Positions 49,501-63,534 of a DNA stretch of 64,000 bases are shown here, piece after piece (position 1 is the first letter of the stretch; every line of letters starts with the position of its first letter). A model generated the notes under the pieces. The model was not told the origin of the DNA. It made no database searches and saw only the letters and a program-made list of their open reading frames with translations. A program made the position numbers and the translations under genes. Origin of the DNA: Batillaria attramentaria (Eukaryota > Mollusca > Gastropoda > Batillariidae); NCBI GenBank assembly GCA_018292915.2, contig JACVVK020000017.1, forward strand, positions 202,001-266,000, given 5' to 3'.

Positions 49501-50361
49501 CTAAACTAGCTCTAGGGTTAAATTTTCTGTTGTTTTTCAATCAGGAAGCGGGTCCATTCCAGCAAGATGCCGAAGCCGTTATAGAAGGATTTATTTCTTC
49601 CTTTCTTCGCCTCCTTTTTTTAAATATAATTTTGTTTTTTGGTTTCTTTTGTCCTAGTCTGGGTTAGGCCCGTAGCCGTGGGTTAAATTAACCTTGACTT
49701 TTACATTCAGGCCCTGATGTAAAACGACTTGCTGAATCTGTGCTGGAGTCAGTGGTGATTCTCCTCCAAGCTCAAGCTGTCATAACTCCATGTTACAGGT
49801 GGCGAATACCAGCTGTGGGTGAAGACCGCAGCAGACTCCTCCCCTGCCAACGGTGGTAAAGTGAGCGTGGTTGCCTACGGCAGCAAAGGACACAGCAAGG
49901 ATGTTGAGCTGTTCGCCCCCAACAGGCACGCCCAGCTGTTTGAGCCTGGCAACATTGATGAGTTTGAGGTACATTTACTTCATTAAACTTCATCGTACAG
50001 CTTATCAGCTGAAATGTGTGTGGGAACACAGTGGAAGTCATTCAACCTCCTTGACTGTATGTCTATGTAAATGCACAACTTCATAACATAGGAATTCATG
50101 GACTTGTCCACGGAAAAAGCAGTTGAAATCATATTTCAGCGCTTGGCTGTATATTATTCTACATGCACAGGTTCGCTCCATAGAAGTTCACTACCCAGGA
50201 GAGGTTGGGCATTCAGCATTTGTAGACACTTCTGCGTTGCACGTTGTCCTTTAAATGTTGCCAACTTTTTCAAATTTATGTTAGTTCGTTGGGTTTGCCT
50301 CACAGTTGAGATGATTTAGTATTTTGGAGATTTGAGGAGATTTAACAATTCAGAATCAAAA

Positions 50362-50447
<86 letters not shown>

Positions 50448-53400
50448 ATGAACCCTGTTTTACCTCTGACTTGCATACTTTCAGGTGGCCTTGGGTGAGA
50501 TTGGTGAGCTCTACAAACTTCGCGTCAACAGGGAGGACACGCAGGGCTGGAAGGCTTGGCATTTGGAAGAGGTAAATAAATTTCTGCATCGAATGTGGTT
50601 TGTTGATCAGGAAACCATCAAATGATTATCAAAGAGTTGGTGGTAAAACATGTTCAGGATCATTACTTTTGATTTGATTTATTGCTGCAATTTCAGAAAG
50701 ATCAGTGTCAACTCTTTCAATCAAAAATGTACAATCTCTGAGAAATACTATGTCCATGGTGAACCACGCTTTTCATAATGCTACTAATGGTACTAGTCAT
50801 ACTCAAGATAGAGTGTGATGACCCTGGCTTACTGAAACTTAAATTGCTGAACTGGCCCTTCGCAACACCTGATTGCTATGTGTTCATGTTCAGTGTCTGA
50901 GAGAATGCGTGTAATTCACATGAGTGTGTGTGTTGGGTTTAGCTCATGGCGCTTTGAGCCAAATATTTTGGATGAAGCACCTATATTAACGCGATTATTA
51001 TTATCATTAGTATTATTTTTATTATTATTATGATTATTAAGGTTTTGGAGCAAACCAGTTTACTGAGATGAACAATTTACAGCTGCTCCATATAAAATTG
51101 GGTTTGAATGTGTATTCCGAAGAAAAGACTTGATCTTATTGCACTTTATTTGTACACAGATAAAGTTAACAGACCAAGCAACAGGCCAGACATGGGTGTT
51201 CGTATTTGATCGCTGGTTTTCACGAGATATGGACGACCACGACCTTGTTAGGGAACTGCCCGCTCTCAAGGACAACAAACCGGTGCTACCAGGTAGGTCT
51301 GTCAAACAAACTAGGACACGACCTCATGCAAAGCCTTTTGACGTTTTTGACTCTGTCCAGAACTGTTGACGCTAGAAAACAATATCATTGTTGCTGTTGT
51401 CATGTTGGGACTATTCTTAGCTTTGGTAGGCTCCTTGCATAACAACCGTCACTCTCTGGCAACGGAAATAACATTTACCGAAGAAGCGGAGTGGCTGCCC
51501 ACATGGCTGCACACTTGAAAACGGTCACGCACACAATCCTCTCATTCTGTAGCTTGACGCTGGGAATGTTCAGCCCAAGAACGCCGCCAGCAACAACAGC
51601 AATATAATAAGTGGGACACTGTGCTTGCCTTAACTAGTGATCAGTGTTTTTTATTTTATTTTTTTGGCCTCTGGCACCTTTGTTCATAACTGGAATTTGT
51701 TCTTGTGTCACTGTCAGTGGGTGCCTGTTAGAATACTGTGTTCACGTGGTCATTGTCAGATGCTGTACACGTGTTCCAGTGTGTCACTATGAGGTCACCA
51801 CATTCACTGGTGATCACTGGGCTGGTGGAACTGATGCAACAGTTTACATCACGCTGGTTGGTTCCAAGGGCGATTCTGGAAAGCGCACACTGTACACTCC
51901 TCCTGGTAACGTCGCTTCCTTCAAGGTCGGAGGGGTAAGGTCACATGCATTTATGCGCGTTTTATGTGTTTGGTAGGTGTGCATCATCTGAGAATGTTTG
52001 TGCATACATTTTTGGTTCATCTTGCCTAGTGGTCAAGGTCACTCAGATGGGGGGGGGGGGGGGGCCTCTTTCCTGATATAAGACATATGTCATCAATGAT
52101 CATCAATGATTTGATGGTAAAAAATGTTCAAGGTCATTACCTGTAACCATTTAATTTATTTCTGCTTTTGCAGGAAGACTCATTTGAACTGGAAGCAGTT
52201 GACCTCGGAGAGCTGCAGTCCGTGATCATAGGTCATGATGGTAAAGGTCACGGAGCAGGCTGGTTCTTGGACAAGGTCGCAGTCAAGGTCAAAGGCGGTG
52301 ATGGTGGCAAATCTGTCTTTCCTTGTTTCCGATGGCTGGACATGGGAGAGGATGACGGGAAGACAGAGAGAGAGTTGAGACATATTGGTATGTATATACA
52401 CTTCTTGCTGTGCAGTAAGGTATGGTGTACTGTGCACTTCAGTCGTGCTTGTGGTAGTATGTTCCTTCGTATTTAGACACAAATATAGTTTGTACCATGC
52501 AAGAACCCATGTCCCTGCCCAACAGTTATCACTCAGTATTCATCTTCTTGCCAACACATAAATGTGAAAATTTCCAGCTCTGTCCAGTGGTGCATTCTTG
52601 CAAATGGTGCAAGTATGCCTTGATAGAAAGAGAAGTGGAGGAACACTTAGTCCCTGTGTGCCCTGCAAAATGTGTTGAGGTAGGACCAGTGTTTACTGGT
52701 TCTGAAACTCCTCGAGGAAGGGGAGTGAATGCTCTAAGCTTGGGTAACCACCCTTGGCTCACTCAATTCCCAGTGGCTCATAGGTTGTTTCCCTCTGCTA
52801 CTTACTGACTAGAGAGTAGGAAAAGGGCATATGGTAAACTGCTAACTTGGACAAAAAAATATGTACTTTCAGACTTTCGCATGAAGACGTTTCTGTTTGG
52901 AATTCCCCATGTAATCCAGACTACAGATCATGAGGAAACGTAAGCAAATGTACACATTCATTCATGGATGTATGTTTTGTCTGCAGATGTTCCAGACCTC
53001 TTGCAGATCTCTCCGATGAAGAACAGAAATGAGAGCAGTAAGATTGACCCCTTCTCAAACATTCTCCATCTTTTTCTGTTTTGTCAGATGTTAAATGCCT
53101 GTGAGAAAATGCACATTTACAAATCGGTAGCTACAAGAAAGGCTGTTGGCACAAATCACCTTCAATGTAGCACATTCCTCGATCAGCAGATTATGCTTTA
53201 GTCTCATGTAGGGTTGGCTAGTGGCAATGACCAGTTCACACTGATTTATTCTTTTGACTTCGTTGCTGAGTGTAAAGGTCATTTATCCTCTTGTGCTTTC
53301 TTCCCTCCAGAGGGTGACTGGCAAGTGTATGTGAAGACCAGTGATCTGGACGGTGCTGCCACCTGTGCCCAGGTCTTCCTGACAGTCTATGGGACCAAAG

Positions 53401-56400
53401 ACGCGTCTCGCCCTCTTCCCCTCGGAGACGGAAGCCCCAACTCAGATGACTTCTGGAGAGGCAAGGAGTCCCTGTTCAAGGTCAGTTGCCTAGGATAGTT
53501 GTATGGCTGGCTGGTTGTTTTGGGGCTTTTCCGCCAGAGAAGGGTAATATCTGTATCAAAGATGGGGCAATGAGGAAAACACCAGCACAGACTTTTTGCT
53601 TACATATACTAAAAGGTTGTGACAGGCTTTGTGTGTGCACTGTCTCTTTTCAGCTTGTGTAGTAATGTGATGTAAATTTTTGCTTAGGGTATTGCCAACA
53701 TATATATAAAACAAAAACTTACCTGTGTGGTTTTCTTCAGGTTAACATCGGCAATGTCGGGGAGATCAGGAAAATCCGTGTGGAACATGACAACAGGAAC
53801 CCTGATCCAGGATGGCATGTTGACTATGTGAGTGAATGTAATACAGAACATTGTCGTGGTGTTGTCATACCCCTATGTCATTAGCGTACATACCAAACTT
53901 CATGTGTGCTGTACAAGTATCATGGCTCTTGCCTGGTTTGGCAAGGACACAAAACGTATGATGCGTTTAGTCATGTGCGTGATTTTTAATTTTTTTCAGA
54001 TTCGAATGGTGGATCAGGTGACAGAGGAAGAACTGTTTTTCCCTCTGAACCGCTGGCTGGCTCAGGACAAGGAGGATGGACAGCTGTGCCGTGAATGCCC
54101 TGTCATCTCACCTGGCGTCCCACCTGTGCCAGGTAACCAGCTCACCTTTGTTTATCATGATAGAGATGTTTACATTTGCATTCCTAGAATAACTAGTGCC
54201 CTGAGAGCATGCGGTGTGGTTTGTGACTGGGGTCAAACAGATCGGATGCTGCTTTGGTGCTAGATGTTCAGTTTAACTGGACAAAGATCCTAAGCCATTT
54301 TTAAATCCATGTCACTTAGGCCCTTTGGACAGTTGGCTCAAAATAGGGCCAGGTGATAAACCAGATAGAAACTGCGTTTTCTTTCTTAAGATTTTTTCTG
54401 TGTGACTTGTTGCAGTCCTTCGCTACCTGATCGCCGTCCAGACAGGTCGTCAGAGATCAGCAGGCACGTCGGAGGGGTGGATCACAGTGAACCTTGCCGG
54501 GCGAAATGGTGACACTGGCCAGCAGCTGATGCAGCACCCTCTCTCCAATCCCGCTGACAAAATGTCGTCTGGCAAACTCGACATCTACATGCTGGAAGCC
54601 GTGTCTGTAGGGACTCTTGAGAGCCTGCGACTGGTTTTCGAGGGCAAGGGCAGAGGTATGATCTTGGTTACACTGGGGTTTTGAAAATGGGTGGCTAACT
54701 CAAAATAGTGCTTCATTTTGTCTGCCCTAAGCCAACTTATGTTTGGAACAATTTCGCTCATGAATGCGCCTGTGTGCTCGAAATACTCTATCTTGGTGAG
54801 TAGTACAGCTTGATCTTCATGCGATACAATGTTGTTTACACTTTGCGTGAGCAGTCGAACATTCAAATTCTACAACTGTTGTTACACTACTAGAGCACTC
54901 AGTGTGGTCTCCACGTCATCAAGTACACTGTATGTTTCTGTTGGCTCAGTTAGTGCTCCATTACAGCTGCTGTCACTGTCCAGGTGTCTAAGTGGTGTGA
55001 TGATAGATACTTCAAAAACAGCTGAAAATGATCTGTGTGCATAAAAGTGGTAGAATTATCCCCTTGAAATTACTATAACAGTCGTCTTTGTTTTTGTGTA
55101 CAGTTTTTCTTCTGTGGGCTCAGTGCCAGTCTCTGAGAGGCTTTAACTTTGCAGGTGTCAAAGTGATATGATGTTTTATACTGCCAACACAGCTCAGAAT
55201 GATTTGTGGGAATAGATGTGGTGGAAGATAGTCCTTTAAGGTGACCACCTGTGTTTTCAGGCAAGAAGTGGTTTGTGGAGCGAGTGACAGTGATGGAGAG
55301 TCTGGGGGCCATGGAGGAGGCTGTGTTTGACTTCAACTGCTGGCTGGATGCTGATGGAGACAATGCCAAGGAGGTTCCGCTCACAGGTACATGTACGAGA
55401 AATTCAGCAGATCTGAAACAAAGCTAGATAATTTTCAACGCACACCACAAACACGAACAGTCTCTCTGTGGCATCAAATACATGGAATGCATGATACAAT
55501 GTGCGTTCAGCTTGTCTTCCTCTGAAAAGAATGTTCTGTCTCCTGTATTTACACCAGTGGCTTCTGTGTGTATGTGAGGGAACGTGACTTTGACGACAAA
55601 TATACAAGACAAGTAAATGAGAGTGGATAGATTTCCTGTAATTTTTTGTGGACTTAACACATATACTGGACACGCTAGTATAAATGCTGGAGGGGAAAGA
55701 CAGTGGTGATGTTTCTTTGTTTCGTTTTTTTTTTTTTAACCTGCATGCAGGCCCACTACAAGCCATGAAAATATGAAATGTTTATTTTTATTTTATTTTT
55801 TCTTCTGTTTTTCCTTTTTTTCTTTTAACAGAGAATGGTAATGTTGTGTGAGAATGTGCTTCCCTCAACAGATATTACTGCAAACTTTCACACACACTTG
55901 AATCTCTTTCTCACAGAAATGCAGGTTGCATCCTGCGTGACAGACGACGTCGCCTATCGTTTACTGGGTCATGCTACCCCAGACAGTCAAGGTCACTGGG
56001 ATGTCACGGTGTGGACAGGGGACAAGAGCGATGCTGGAACCAAGGACCCTGTCATGATGGTGCTGTACGGTACCAACGGGCAGACGGAGCCCAAACAGAT
56101 CAACAAGGACACTGCATTCAACCCTAGCTCTGTGGTTCACACTCAGGTAAGTCAGTTTGAGTGGTACACATCTGGAGAAAGGGTCTAAGTGCTTGTCAAA
56201 TGGATGGCACATAGGTCCTTTTTTTCAGGTGACAGTAGACATTTCTAAGTGAGTAACCTGTACAGCTTGTGTGTCTAGGTGTTGGCAAGTTAGGTTTCCT
56301 CTGTACCGCTGTTCATTTGTATTTATACCAGTGGCTTCTATATGTATGATGCTGCACGTTATGTGTTAGTAGTTAAATGTATGTGTGGAGGCATGTTGTG

Positions 56401-59400
56401 TGTGTTTGAGTGTATGCTGATTGTAAGGCGCCCTGAACTCCCGCGGGAGGGAGGGCATCCCTTAAATACCCATATTATTATTATTATTATTATTATTTGT
56501 TTGTTGTAGGCAGTGTGTTATATCAGTGTGTCTTGTTCTGATCTTACCTTAGGGACTGTTAAAATCAGTGTTACATTTGTTGTCTTTTTTTTTTTTGTCT
56601 TTTTTTTTAAATCCCATTTGGGAAATTTTACTTGTTTTCCTGGAAGAAGTAAGCATGTCACCACCGTGCAGCTCCACCCTTCTAATGCTCAGGTTGTGAG
56701 TTCGTATTCCGGCCGAGGCCAAATATTTGTGCTGGCTTTTTTATTGTTGCCCTGTCTTTGATATCACCCGTATGTGGTGGAAAAGGACGTTAAACCCCCA
56801 AACACCCGCCCATCCACCTACTCACCCACCCGCAGCTCCACCAACCTAACTACTGTGAATTGTTCTGGGGGAAGAAAGCCAAAGAACCTAAAGAGAAACC
56901 CACCATGACCAGCCTGGAAGCAAGGAAAAATTTGTTTTACATATATGTATCAATCTGGGACCAAAACCATGCTTCACTTTGAAGACTGTTCGACAACAAA
57001 TCTGCTGAAGTTGGAAACTCCCTCCTACTGAGCCAATGCCCAAGCCTATTTGGCTGTGTACACTTGAGTCAGGGGACTTTACTTCAATGGATGATTTCTT
57101 GTTGCAGATTGATGCTGGCAGTATTGGCCCCTTGTTCAAAATCAGGCTCATGTTCGGAGATCGTGCTGGCAACTCCAAGTGGTTTTTGGAACGGGTAAGA
57201 CAGCTTTCTTCTGCATATATGTGTCCATAATGGTCATTCATTGGCCAGAGATAGATTTGTGATAGATATTTAGGAAGAATGGGTTGAAATTAATGGCATG
57301 TTGATAAGCTAATGTTACAAATATTTGGAGAGGACATTTACCAAAACACATGCGTGCACACATGCGCGCGCGCACACACACACACACACACTAACATACA
57401 CTAACACACACAGACACACACACACAGATTTTGAAATTTTCAACCTTGTGATCATGTGTCCTGACCTTGTGTGTTCGTAGCTGAAACTGAAGGATAGAGA
57501 CACAGGTCAAGAGTTCCTGTTTGATCACAATGCCAAAATCGAATCATCGGCACAGAGTCCAGATGGCGCTACTGAGCTGCCAGCCATCCGGCCTGACATA
57601 CCACCACTACCTGGTAAGACGTGTTACTAGCAGATGGGTTCACATGAGTGATCAAGAAGAAACAGAAGGATTGGGCCACTTGGTGTCTTCTTCTTTGGCA
57701 GGCTAATGATGGAAGTCTTAAATTGAAAGTTCCTTCAGTCAGGGCTTAGACTGTGACCAGAGAAGAGAGGATGTCGTACCTGGCAGAGTGTTGAACTCTC
57801 ATTGCCCGGGTCGAGAGTGCAATTTCTGTTTATGAACCCAAAACTTTTGCTGTCTGTTTCCTCATTGCCCCGTATGCTTTAGACACGGTTGTGCTGTTGT
57901 TGTGGAAAAGCATCCACTAACAAAATTAAGATTTCCATAAAACTTTAGAGAAGGTGTGACTTTTACTCCACCGCATGGACTGTGTTGGGCATGGAGATGC
58001 AAAACACACAGATGTGTTGAAGCAACAGTACCTGAGGAAATACAAAGAATTGTCATTATTTAACCCTGGTCTTGCTGAATTGTCTTATGCTGAAAAAGCC
58101 ATAGAGGTAGCCAGGAATATTCCAGGGTCAGAACGACCAGGGTTAATAGGAGAATTGTTATATTGTTCCTTTCCCCACCTCACACCTCCCCCAGTTTCTC
58201 TTTATCCTAATTGCCAATATTTATTTGCTTTCAGAAACCACATACTTGATCACCGTGAGCACAGGGCGACAGCCAAGGGCAGAAACAGATGCCGAGATTT
58301 TCTGCACCTTGATCGGCCAGTGGGGAGACACAGGGGAGAGAGTTTTGTCCGAATCCAAATCACACAGGGAACCCTTCCAGAGAGGGCAGGTCAGCATGCA
58401 TCTAAATTAAAATCTAAAGGGGGAAAGGTGGTGGTGGTGGTGGGGGGGGGGGGGCATGATAGGCAGAATATCAACATCCATTGTGTTCTGAGAAGTGTGT
58501 GTGTATGTGTGTGTGTGTGTGCACGATGGCTGTATGCACGATGGCTGTGTGCACGTATGTGTGTATTTAACTCCTCTGCAGGAACATAGAGTGACATTGC
58601 CAGATTTCATTCTGATTGGTGCTGCATGGACTGATAGTTGTTTTTGTTGGTTTACAGAATGACCAGTTTGAAGTGAAGACCCTCTACCTGGGTAATGTAA
58701 GAAAGCTGATGATTGGACACAACGAGAATGGCCGGGGCTGTGGCTGGTTCTGTCGTCAGGTCACAGTTCAGGCCCTTGACGCCCCAGCACCAGACAAGAA
58801 GCCAGAAGTTGTCTTTTCATGTAACAGGTTTGTAAGAAGACTAACCACATCAGACCAGCAAACAGGTCATAAGGGTTGAACGAAGAACCTTCATGTGCAG
58901 CTAGCCTGCTACTAGTGGCAGTTGTTCAATAACAGTAGAAAGTCAGGTTTTACATGCACACACAAAAATCATCTGCTCTTGAGTTGCACTCTGCGCTAGG
59001 AGCATCAGTTGTCACATGACGGGGGAGCCGGGGTGGCCGAATGGTAGAGCGTTGGACTTCTAATGCTCGGGTCGTGAGTTCGTATCCCGGCTGGGGCCAA
59101 ATATTTGTGCTGGCTTTTTCATCGTTGCCCCGTCTTTGATATCACCCGTATGTGGTGGAAAAGGACGTTAAACCCCCAAACACCCACCCACCCACCCGTC
59201 ACATGACGTGTTAGCCTCATTCTCCTCAGCAGCTATAAGAGGATAGGATCCTCTCGCGATTTCCCAAACACGCAGATAGTATCCTTAGAAAAGAAGCACT
59301 CAGTCACAGAAGGAAGAATTGGAAAGCTGAAATTTGGCCGCACTATTCATGAGTTGCTCACTCATTCACATTTAACATCTTTCTTTGGAAGGAGCTCATT

Positions 59401-62400
59401 GGATAAGAAATCAGTTTTTGTTATGAGCGTGAAAAGCAGGTCACCACTTTGACAACAGATTTTGGCAGATGCTTTCACCCACCCAAGTACACACTTTCAT
59501 CCACTTACCTACGGTACTCATGCACGCATTGTTCCTTTTTCCCCACAGATGGTTTGACACTGGCTGTGAAGATCGTCGTCTGGTGAGAGAACTGATGCCA
59601 TCCGGCCAGATCCTTCCTTCTGAAGCTGTTGTCGACCGGAGTGGTTCACGTATGTTTTCTTTCCTTGTTGACGTTGGTAGATGCTTATATATTGCAGCAG
59701 GGCAGTTGAAAGCACCATTTCCTGTGGGATACATGAGTTAATTTGTCTTGTTACAGAGCTTCAACGTTGAACATCGGTTATCGACTGAGATATCGGTCAT
59801 AGATCAGTTGATTTTCAGAATATCTGATATATTACCTTCTTACAATTCTGAACATATGTCCTATCATTTCTGCAGCACAGTTGACGATATTTAGGACAAA
59901 TGTCCTATACTTTTACAGTCAGCCAGGACACTTGTCCTATCATAGTTTCCAAGGATATGAAGGAAGCCCTGTGGTTATTGAAGAGACTTCCCTCACACAG
60001 TACACACGGTTCCTGTCACAGGACAAACCTGCTTTCATCTCATCGGTGCATATGCCCCTTGCTCATTGTAGGTGGCTTGTGGTGCTGCTGGGTGAAGATG
60101 GCATCAGAGGACAGGCTGGATGCCAGTCTGAAGGCCATCACTCTACCAGAAAACGTCTCCATCACCGTGTATGGCAGTAAAGGGGTCAGGGGACCCATCA
60201 ACCTCAAGGGGTCAAGCAGCAGTGACCTCTTCCTCCTGGGTCAGACCGACAGCTTTGATGTGAGTTCTTGTGCTATCCGAAGACATTCTTGCTGGTTGTT
60301 ATCTGCCTTCTGCATAATTACAAGCAGGCTGAATGCCACAAATAAGATGAAATTGTGAAGCCTCAGAATGCTTGTACATGTAATATCTGTTATCCTCGGG
60401 CATTAGATTCATCCCTAAGGATGCTTCAGTCCAGAAAATACCATTCACAGATGATTTAGGGGTTTTAAGAACAAAATTCACCATTTCCTTTCCTCTCAGC
60501 TCTGACTTGAGTGATCTGATCCAACCGTCAGTTTTTGCCAGAAAGCCTCTCCACTCACATGCACTTGCCTCCATGTACGGCCTTTTCCAAAACAGTCTCA
60601 GCGTGACTAGTATTTTCTAGGAATAAACCGGGTACATATGTCGGAAAGACTGGGAGTGAACTAGTGAGGAGTTAAGAGATACGTACACCAGCAAGAAACA
60701 GTAAGGAACTGCTAGTTACTGTCTGCTAAAGGCAGTGTTCACCTGAATAGTGAGGAGTTAAGAGATACGTACACCAGCAAGAAACAGTAAGGAACTGCTA
60801 GTTACTGTCTGCTAAAGGCAGTGTTCACCTGAATGGTGAGGAGTTAAGAGATACGTACACCAGCAAGAAACAGTAAGGAACTGCTAGTTACTGTCTGCTA
60901 AAGGCAGTGTTCACCTGAATAGTGAGGAGTTAAGAGATACGTACACCAGCAAGAAACAGTAAGGAACTGCTAGTTACTGTCTGCTAAAGGCAGTGTTCAC
61001 CTGAATGGTGAGGAGTTAAGAGATACGTACACCAGCAAGAAACAGTAAGGAACTGCTAGTTACTGTCTGCTAAAGGCAGTGTTCACCTGAATAGTGAGGA
61101 GTTAAGAGATACGTACACCAGCAAGAAACAGTAAGGAACTGCTAGTTACTGTCTGCTAAAGGCAGTGTTCACAGGAATGGTGAGCTTTCCAGGGCTTTAC
61201 ATGGGTAGAGGGATCAGGACTTGGGGCATGAGTTGTCTGTTGTGTTATCACCAGATTAATTGTCACAGTTTTGTTGGTTTGTTCTGTTTTTCAGAATATT
61301 CAGCTTGGTGATCTTGGTGAGATGCAGAAACTCAGGGTGTGCGCTGGTAGGGAGGACGATGACAACCCTGTCTGGATGGTGCAGCAGGTTTGAACCTTTG
61401 TTGGTTCTTGTCATCTCTCTAAAATTGGCACAGTTTCTTTCATCTCAGTCCATACATGCCATTGAATGTTTGCAGATTACATACAGATACAGACAAGTTT
61501 ATAATCATATAAGAAAAATATATGGAAAAATTAATTGTCATAGGAATGTGCTTTGGTGTAGTTCTGTGTCTCATCACAGTCACTCTACATACACACAATA
61601 GACACTGCTTGCAAAGGCTGATTTTGTTGTGCACTGAAGCACTCTTTGCTGAAGATGGAATGTAGACAATCCCATCTCTAAAAGCGTATGCTGTTGGTCT
61701 GTGTACAGGTATCACTGGAAGACCAGGACACAAAGGAGATCGTGCGGTTTGACTTTAGCCGGTGGGTAGGGGAGGTGGGAGGGGGCATTCAGCACGAGAT
61801 GCCCGTCTTGCGGTCAGGCGAGCTGAGCCCAGCTGTGGTGGAATACGAGGTTCGAGTCCAGACTGACACTGGACAGAACGCTGGCACCAATTCCAGTGTC
61901 TTTGTCAACTTGTACGGGAAAAATGGTGACTGCGGGCGACGGCGTCTGGTGAACAGCTCCAAACACGCCAAACCTTTCCAGGCTGGACAGGTGTGTTCTT
62001 GATCATCCACTCTTTCACTCTGCAAAGTATTTAGGTTATACTTTAAAAATGATACGACTGCTGAAATCTTCAGTGTTTATAGTTTTTCATGCAGTAAGTG
62101 CAAATATTCTTCTTATTACAGTTAAGAATCAAGTCAGCAGTTTACAAAACAGTTTACGAGATCAGTCAAATATAGTGTGATGCCTAGCATCCTCAGGCAT
62201 ATCTATACATGGATATTTGCAGATGGACATTTTCATTATGGATGCTGTTGACCTGGGTGACCTTGAGAAGGTTGTGGTGACCAAAGGTCCAGGATCTCCA
62301 TGGCAGCTAAGTCAGGTCATGGTGCGGGCAGGGCTGTTTGCTCCGCTTACGCACGTCTTCATCTGGAGCAAGTGAGTGTCTACAATCAACTAGACTTACT

Positions 62401-62969
62401 GGAAAACCAAGCTGTTCTTTCCTTTAGAGTTCTGTCCGCAGGTCAGGGTGACGTTTAGGTGGGGATTTGCCCATATGTTTACATTTAGAACTTGTTTGAC
62501 GAGTTTGACGTGAAATGCCACCATTGTGAGCTTTGCATCACCACTGACATTTTGCTGGCCGACTCTTCCCTTATTCTGCTAGTGGTTGTCAAGTTAATCA
62601 TGTCGGGGTTTTTTTCTGATTTGATTGACAGCATGGTGGGTGATGAGGCACGTCACTCGGAAGAGGTTGAGGTCATGATCCCTGTCATCTCCTCTTGGCC
62701 GGCACCAGTTGCTATCCCAGCTGAACAGGCTGATGATTTGCTTGCTAGTGGTAAGAATACTACAAAGACTTTTGTCGTATTGTTTTGTTTTTGTTTTTCT
62801 TGGTTTGTGTTGTTCTTGGTTTGTTTTTTTCTCTTTCTATAAATTAGGATAGGTAGGTAGGTATGTGGTCTGCACTGTGGCAGTGATCTTCCACAAGGAA
62901 AACAACATGATTTTCCTGAAAGGTATGATAAGTTTGAAAAGAAACACACATACACACACATGCACAAAT

Positions 62970-63018
<49 letters not shown>

Positions 63019-63437
63019 CACACAACCAAGAGCACAGTGAGGAGAACATCAGTGTCTCCCTGCCTGAGTTCATTGTATATATGTACCTGGTACCTGGTGA
63101 AGTCAAGTTTCTGTTTATAGTGCTTGGTTCAGCGTCTCTGCACATTCCTCATGGCTCTTTCTGGGTGGAGCTGGGGTGTGCTGGAACGTAATAAGATCAT
63201 GAGGTAATCTCAGTGCTGTTTCAGGCTGCTAGAGACTGGCTAATGATCTCATTGCTCTGCTTTTACTCGCAGGGGGTCACTGGCCCGTGGAAATCGTGAC
63301 GGGTGAGAAAGGATCGAGCGGTGACGTGTCCGACCTGGTGCTGGTGATGTGCGGTGACAAGGGGGAGAGCCCACCGCTGATGTTCAACTCGGTTCGGGAC
63401 AAACCTTTCCAGCCTGGACAGACTGACACCGCTGAGG

Positions 63438-63534
<97 letters not shown>

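Noticed and set aside
60664..61179. CRISPR-like regular repeat
   Set aside because: Contiguous 86-bp units without unique spacers, in a eukaryotic intron.
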